Assembly (NCBI GenBank): GCA_025357995.1
Contig: JANYLF010000007.1
Span: 1 to 8,551, forward strand
Length of the DNA stretch: 8,551 nucleotides
Source of the DNA: Acidimicrobiia bacterium
Lineage (GTDB): Bacteria; Actinomycetota; Acidimicrobiia; IMCC26256; JAENVU01
Direction: 5' to 3'
The notes under the pieces: model-generated
Told to the model about the DNA's origin: nothing
Database searches by the model: none
What the model saw: the letters and a program-made list of their open reading frames with translations, nothing else
Part shown: in pieces, positions 6,601 through 8,551 of the stretch
How positions within the stretch are numbered: the stretch's first letter is position 1
Layout: every line of letters begins with the position of its first letter
Program-made: the position numbers and the translations under genes

Positions 6601-7074
6601 CGTCAGCACAAGGACCGCTTCCTCTGCATCTCCGACTTCTTCCGACCGGTCGAGACCGGCGACGCGGACTACGCGGGGTTCCATGTGGTCACCGTCGGCT
6701 CCGACGCGTCCGCGCGCGAGCGCGAGCTGTTCGCCGAGAACCGGTATCAGGAATACCTCCTGTGCCACGGACTGTCGGTGGAGATGACCGAAGCCCTTGC
6801 CGAGCTGTGGCACTGGCGTATTCGCGAAGAGTGGGGTTTCGCGGCCGAAGACGGTCCGTCGCTCGCCGGACTGTTCCGGCAGAAATACCGCGGCTCGCGC
6901 TATTCGTGGGGATATCCCGCGTGCCCGGACCTCGAAGACCAGGCGAAGCTGGTGGAACTGCTCGAGGTCGACAAGATCGACGTGCATCTCACCGAAGAGT
7001 TCCAACTCGAACCCGAACAGTCGACGAGCGCCATCATCGTGCCGCACCCGGAGGCCAAGTACTTCGTCGTCTGA
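3613..7074 (+). CDS. metH: Cobalamin-dependent methionine synthase
   Basis: This complete 1153-residue MetH transfers the methyl of 5-methyltetrahydrofolate through cobalamin to homocysteine, making methionine and tetrahydrofolate in the cytoplasm. The modules run in the standard order. The homocysteine domain (about 1-310) carries zinc ligands Cys224 (GLNCATG) and Cys290-Cys291 (GGCCGTT). The pterin-binding domain (about 335-605) begins near AYLAVGERTNANGSRKF. The cobalamin cap is about 645-715, and the B12 domain (about 720-850) carries the base-off motif D731-x-H733-x-x-G736, where His733 ligates cobalt. The SAM-dependent reactivation domain (about 890-1150) ends with R1096-x-x-x-G1100-Y1101-PACPD. 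The frame is open back to ATG 3487, but those 42 residues are proline-rich, unlike the family, cross the dyad and start on the neighbour's start codon. ATG 3613 gives the usual short lead-in (MSDFLATLPERVLILDGAFGTW). It lacks a Shine-Dalgarno. The reductase partner is not visible here. Confidence 0.96.
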   Translation: MSDFLATLPERVLILDGAFGTWVQAQDLGPDDFGGEELEGCNENLVVTRPDLIRQMHSEFFAAGVDAVETATFGSFALVLNEYGIADQAYDMNVTAARLAKEAAEEYSTPNRPRWVIGSIGPGTRLPSLGAITFDALRADYQEQAAGLIAGGADVLLVETVYDLLQAKSALIACRRAMADAGRELPLMVQVTMETTGRMLVGSEIGAAVTALEAMRPDVIGLNCATGPNQMTEHLRYLAQHGRTFLSCLPNAGLPSVVDGHTHYDLTPELLADAHERFVSEFGINIVGGCCGTTPEHLAAVVARLGTDRPPTVRTPEFEPGCSSIYSHVPYRQELAYLAVGERTNANGSRKFRDAMLAEDWDTCVQMARDQVKEGAHVLDVCVDYVGHDGTVDMEQIAARFATQAALPLVFDSTEPQVLETGLKHSGGKAILNSANLEDGEHEGSRLDRVFTLAGEYGAAVICLAIDEEGQARDADWKLRVCKRIYALATEKYGIDPTDLIFDMLTFPLGSGQDELRHDGIETIEAIRRAKTELPGSSTILGLSNVSFGLKPVIRHVLNSVFLHECREAGLDAAIAHAARIIPMHKIDDRAREVALDLIYDRRTDTYDPLMELLSLFEGVEASAVEREDRSGWPVEERLSHRIIDGERDGIEAELDEAMTGGRAALSIINDVLLEGMKVVGELFGRGEMQLPFVLQSAETMKTAVAYLEPHLDKDDSGGKGVVVIGTVKGDVHDIGKNLVDIILTNNGYEVHNIGIKAPLQTFVDKAKEVSADAIGMSGLLVKSTIIMRENLLELNTLGLADIPILLGGAALTRNYVEVDLREVYEGRLFYGKDAFEGLHTMDTLMTAKKTGVIDPDLGRAPGGRKLPARKSEQPVEAIDIPARSDVAVDVPIFTPPFLGARVAKGISLDEIAGYVNETALFRNQWQFRPESGEPDDDFKTRIRSTLRAELDSAKSLGWLVPAVAWGYFPVNAEGDDLVVWTDDDRRSERCRFQFPRQHKDRFLCISDFFRPVETGDADYAGFHVVTVGSDASARERELFAENRYQEYLLCHGLSVEMTEALAELWHWRIREEWGFAAEDGPSLAGLFRQKYRGSRYSWGYPACPDLEDQAKLVELLEVDKIDVHLTEEFQLEPEQSTSAIIVPHPEAKYFVV

Positions 7075-7085
7075 GCTCCGCGTCC

Positions 7086-7091
7086 TACGCT
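7086..7091 (+). promoter_or_regulatory. Candidate -10 box for leaderless expression of the membrane protein
   Basis: TACGCT is followed by exactly six bases (GAACTC) and then ATG at 7098, the spacing expected when transcription starts at the A of the start codon. It lies within the 23-bp gap after metH, and no ribosome binding site is present. Co-transcription from metH remains possible as well, since no terminator is seen in the gap. Confidence 0.45.
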
Positions 7092-7097
7092 GAACTC

Positions 7098-8551
7098 ATG
7101 GCGGACACTGCAGCGCGACCAACGCGTCGCGGCCCTTCCTCTTCCGCAATCGCGGCCATGCTCGCCATCGCAGTCACGGTGACGCCGTTGCTCGTCGAAC
7201 TCGTCGCGATATTCGGCGTCCGCCACATCGTGCCGTGGGGGGACGACGCGCTCCTCGAACTCACCGTGCGCACCATCGGCCATCACACCGTGCTACTCGG
7301 CCCGTATTCGCGATTCCACTGGCATCACCCGGGCCCGCTGCTGTTCGACTGGCTCGCCATCCCCTACCACGCGTTCGGAAGCCGTCCGGGGGCCCTGTAC
7401 CAAGGCGCGTTACTCACGGCCGCGATCAGTGTCGGGCTCGTCGGCTGGATCGCGTACCGACGCGGGAGCGCTCGTTTGGCGTGGTGCACGATGGCAATCA
7501 TCGGGATATTCACATGGGCGGTGGGACCGGACATCGTCAGTGTTCCGTGGAACCCGTGGATCACCATTCTTCCGTTGCTCGCGATGATGTGTCTCGCCTG
7601 GAGCGCGACATGCGGGGACCTGTGGGCCTATCCGTTGGCTGCCGCCGCGGGTGCGTTCCTCGTGCAGTCGCACGTGGAGTACACCGTGATCACCGCCGCG
7701 GTACTCGCGCTCTCGGCGATCATCATCGTCGGTCGAGCGGTGCGCCATCGCGCCGAATGGAGACGCGTCGGTGTCGTTACGCTCGTCACCGCTGGCCTCC
7801 TCGTCGCGTTGTGGTCACTGCCGATCTATGAAGAACTCAGTCGTGACCCCGGAAACATGACGAAGTTGAGCGACTTCTCCTCGGCGGCGGAAGCAGATCA
7901 CTCCCTCTCCGATGGCATCGAGATCACGGCGCACGAGTTGGGCGCGATTCCCGCGCAGGTCGTCGGGCTCGAGAGCGGAGCAGCCGGCCATAGTCCACCT
8001 CCGATCTGGTCGGGCATTGTCACCCTCGCGGCACTCGTGCTCGCAACGGTCATCGCCGCTCGGCGCCGGGCGTGGTCCGCGCTGAAGTTGGCCGTACTCG
8101 TCGCCGCCGGCACCGTCGCCGCCGCGTTTTCGGCGGCGAATGTGGTGGGACCGATCCAGCCGTACCTCGTGGTCTGGATCACAGCCGTTGGTACCGGCGC
8201 GTGGATCGCACTCGGAGCCGCGATCCTCACCCCCGGTTCGACGCCCGTACCGTTCCCAACGCGCCGGGGCATCGGTGTCGTCGCCGCGGCCGTCGTCATC
8301 GTGCTCGCCGTCGTCAATACGTACAGCGCGCTCGTCGCCGATCCGCCAAGTGCCGCTGGAACCACGACCATTCCGCCGCTCCTCCGAGGGATCGTTCCTG
8401 CACTCGGCCGCCCGAGCGCGGGTCCGATCTACATTCGGTTGGCCAGTCCGAACTCTTGGCCCTTCGCGGCCGGGGTCATCCTGGCGCTCGATCGCCGCGG
8501 CTACGACACCGTCGTGGAACCCGACGTCAACTGGCTCCTCGGAGAACGTAA
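7098..8551 (+). CDS. Polytopic membrane protein, probable GT-C-type glycosyltransferase (3' end outside window)
   Basis: The frame is open from ATG 7098 to the window edge, giving 484 residues without a stop. About ten or eleven hydrophobic segments can be read, near residues 17-40, 99-119, 126-143, 152-170, 177-190, 195-213, 223-241, 303-321, 328-347, 353-375 and 391-411. A soluble part begins near 415. The loop after the first segment contains PWGDDALLE (Asp49-Asp50), then GPYSRFHWHHPGPLLFDWLA (68-87). Acidic residues in the first outer loop followed by a helix packed with small and aromatic residues are the pattern of GT-C membrane glycosyltransferases (ArnT/PMT-like), which use lipid-linked sugars at the outer face. 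That assignment is inferred from topology and this loop, not from a full family match; an uncharacterised actinobacterial membrane family is the alternative. The start is supported by a well-placed TACGCT box and by no better upstream codon. Substrate unknown. Confidence 0.75.
   Translation, partial: MADTAARPTRRGPSSSAIAAMLAIAVTVTPLLVELVAIFGVRHIVPWGDDALLELTVRTIGHHTVLLGPYSRFHWHHPGPLLFDWLAIPYHAFGSRPGALYQGALLTAAISVGLVGWIAYRRGSARLAWCTMAIIGIFTWAVGPDIVSVPWNPWITILPLLAMMCLAWSATCGDLWAYPLAAAAGAFLVQSHVEYTVITAAVLALSAIIIVGRAVRHRAEWRRVGVVTLVTAGLLVALWSLPIYEELSRDPGNMTKLSDFSSAAEADHSLSDGIEITAHELGAIPAQVVGLESGAAGHSPPPIWSGIVTLAALVLATVIAARRRAWSALKLAVLVAAGTVAAAFSAANVVGPIQPYLVVWITAVGTGAWIALGAAILTPGSTPVPFPTRRGIGVVAAAVVIVLAVVNTYSALVADPPSAAGTTTIPPLLRGIVPALGRPSAGPIYIRLASPNSWPFAAGVILALDRRGYDTVVEPDVNWLLGER

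Overview
The window looks like ordinary chromosomal DNA of a high-GC actinobacterium. Codon third positions are strongly G/C, the MetH and PduO-type proteins are of actinobacterial flavour, several genes lack a ribosome binding site behind an extended -10-like TAnnnT box, and one gene is a lipid-anchored L,D-transpeptidase. An Acidimicrobiia-type organism is a reasonable guess, but that is an impression from sequence style and not a proven placement. I see no insertion sequence, phage gene, tRNA, rRNA or CRISPR array.

Layout. Positions 1-618 (+) hold the 3' part of a MoeB/ThiF-type E1-like adenylyltransferase that ends without a rhodanese domain. A 158-bp gap containing a nested hairpin leads to a YkuD-fold L,D-transpeptidase lipoprotein (777-1424, +). 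This meets, stop codon on stop codon, the convergent M17 leucyl aminopeptidase pepA (1421-2917, -). pepA lies 16 bp downstream of a PduO-type cob(I)alamin adenosyltransferase (2934-3488, -), and the two probably form one operon. A 124-bp divergent control region with a perfect 23-bp inverted repeat separates that operon from metH (3613-7074, +), the complete cobalamin-dependent methionine synthase. A polytopic membrane protein with a GT-C-glycosyltransferase-like first loop starts 23 bp after metH (7098) and runs off the end of the window.

How the genes may work together. The most coherent unit is the head-to-head pair of cobalamin genes. The adenosyltransferase makes adenosylcobalamin and MetH uses methylcobalamin, so both draw on the same cobalamin pool from one shared intergenic region. 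The dyad there overlaps the likely -10 box of the adenosyltransferase promoter and is the best candidate for an unrecognised regulatory site. No cobalamin or SAM riboswitch is visible. The rest is housekeeping: sulfur transfer (MoeB-like), peptidoglycan cross-linking (L,D-transpeptidase), peptide turnover (PepA) and probable envelope glycosylation (membrane protein). I found no evidence of a wholly new multi-gene system; the findings are modest regulatory and protein-variant observations.
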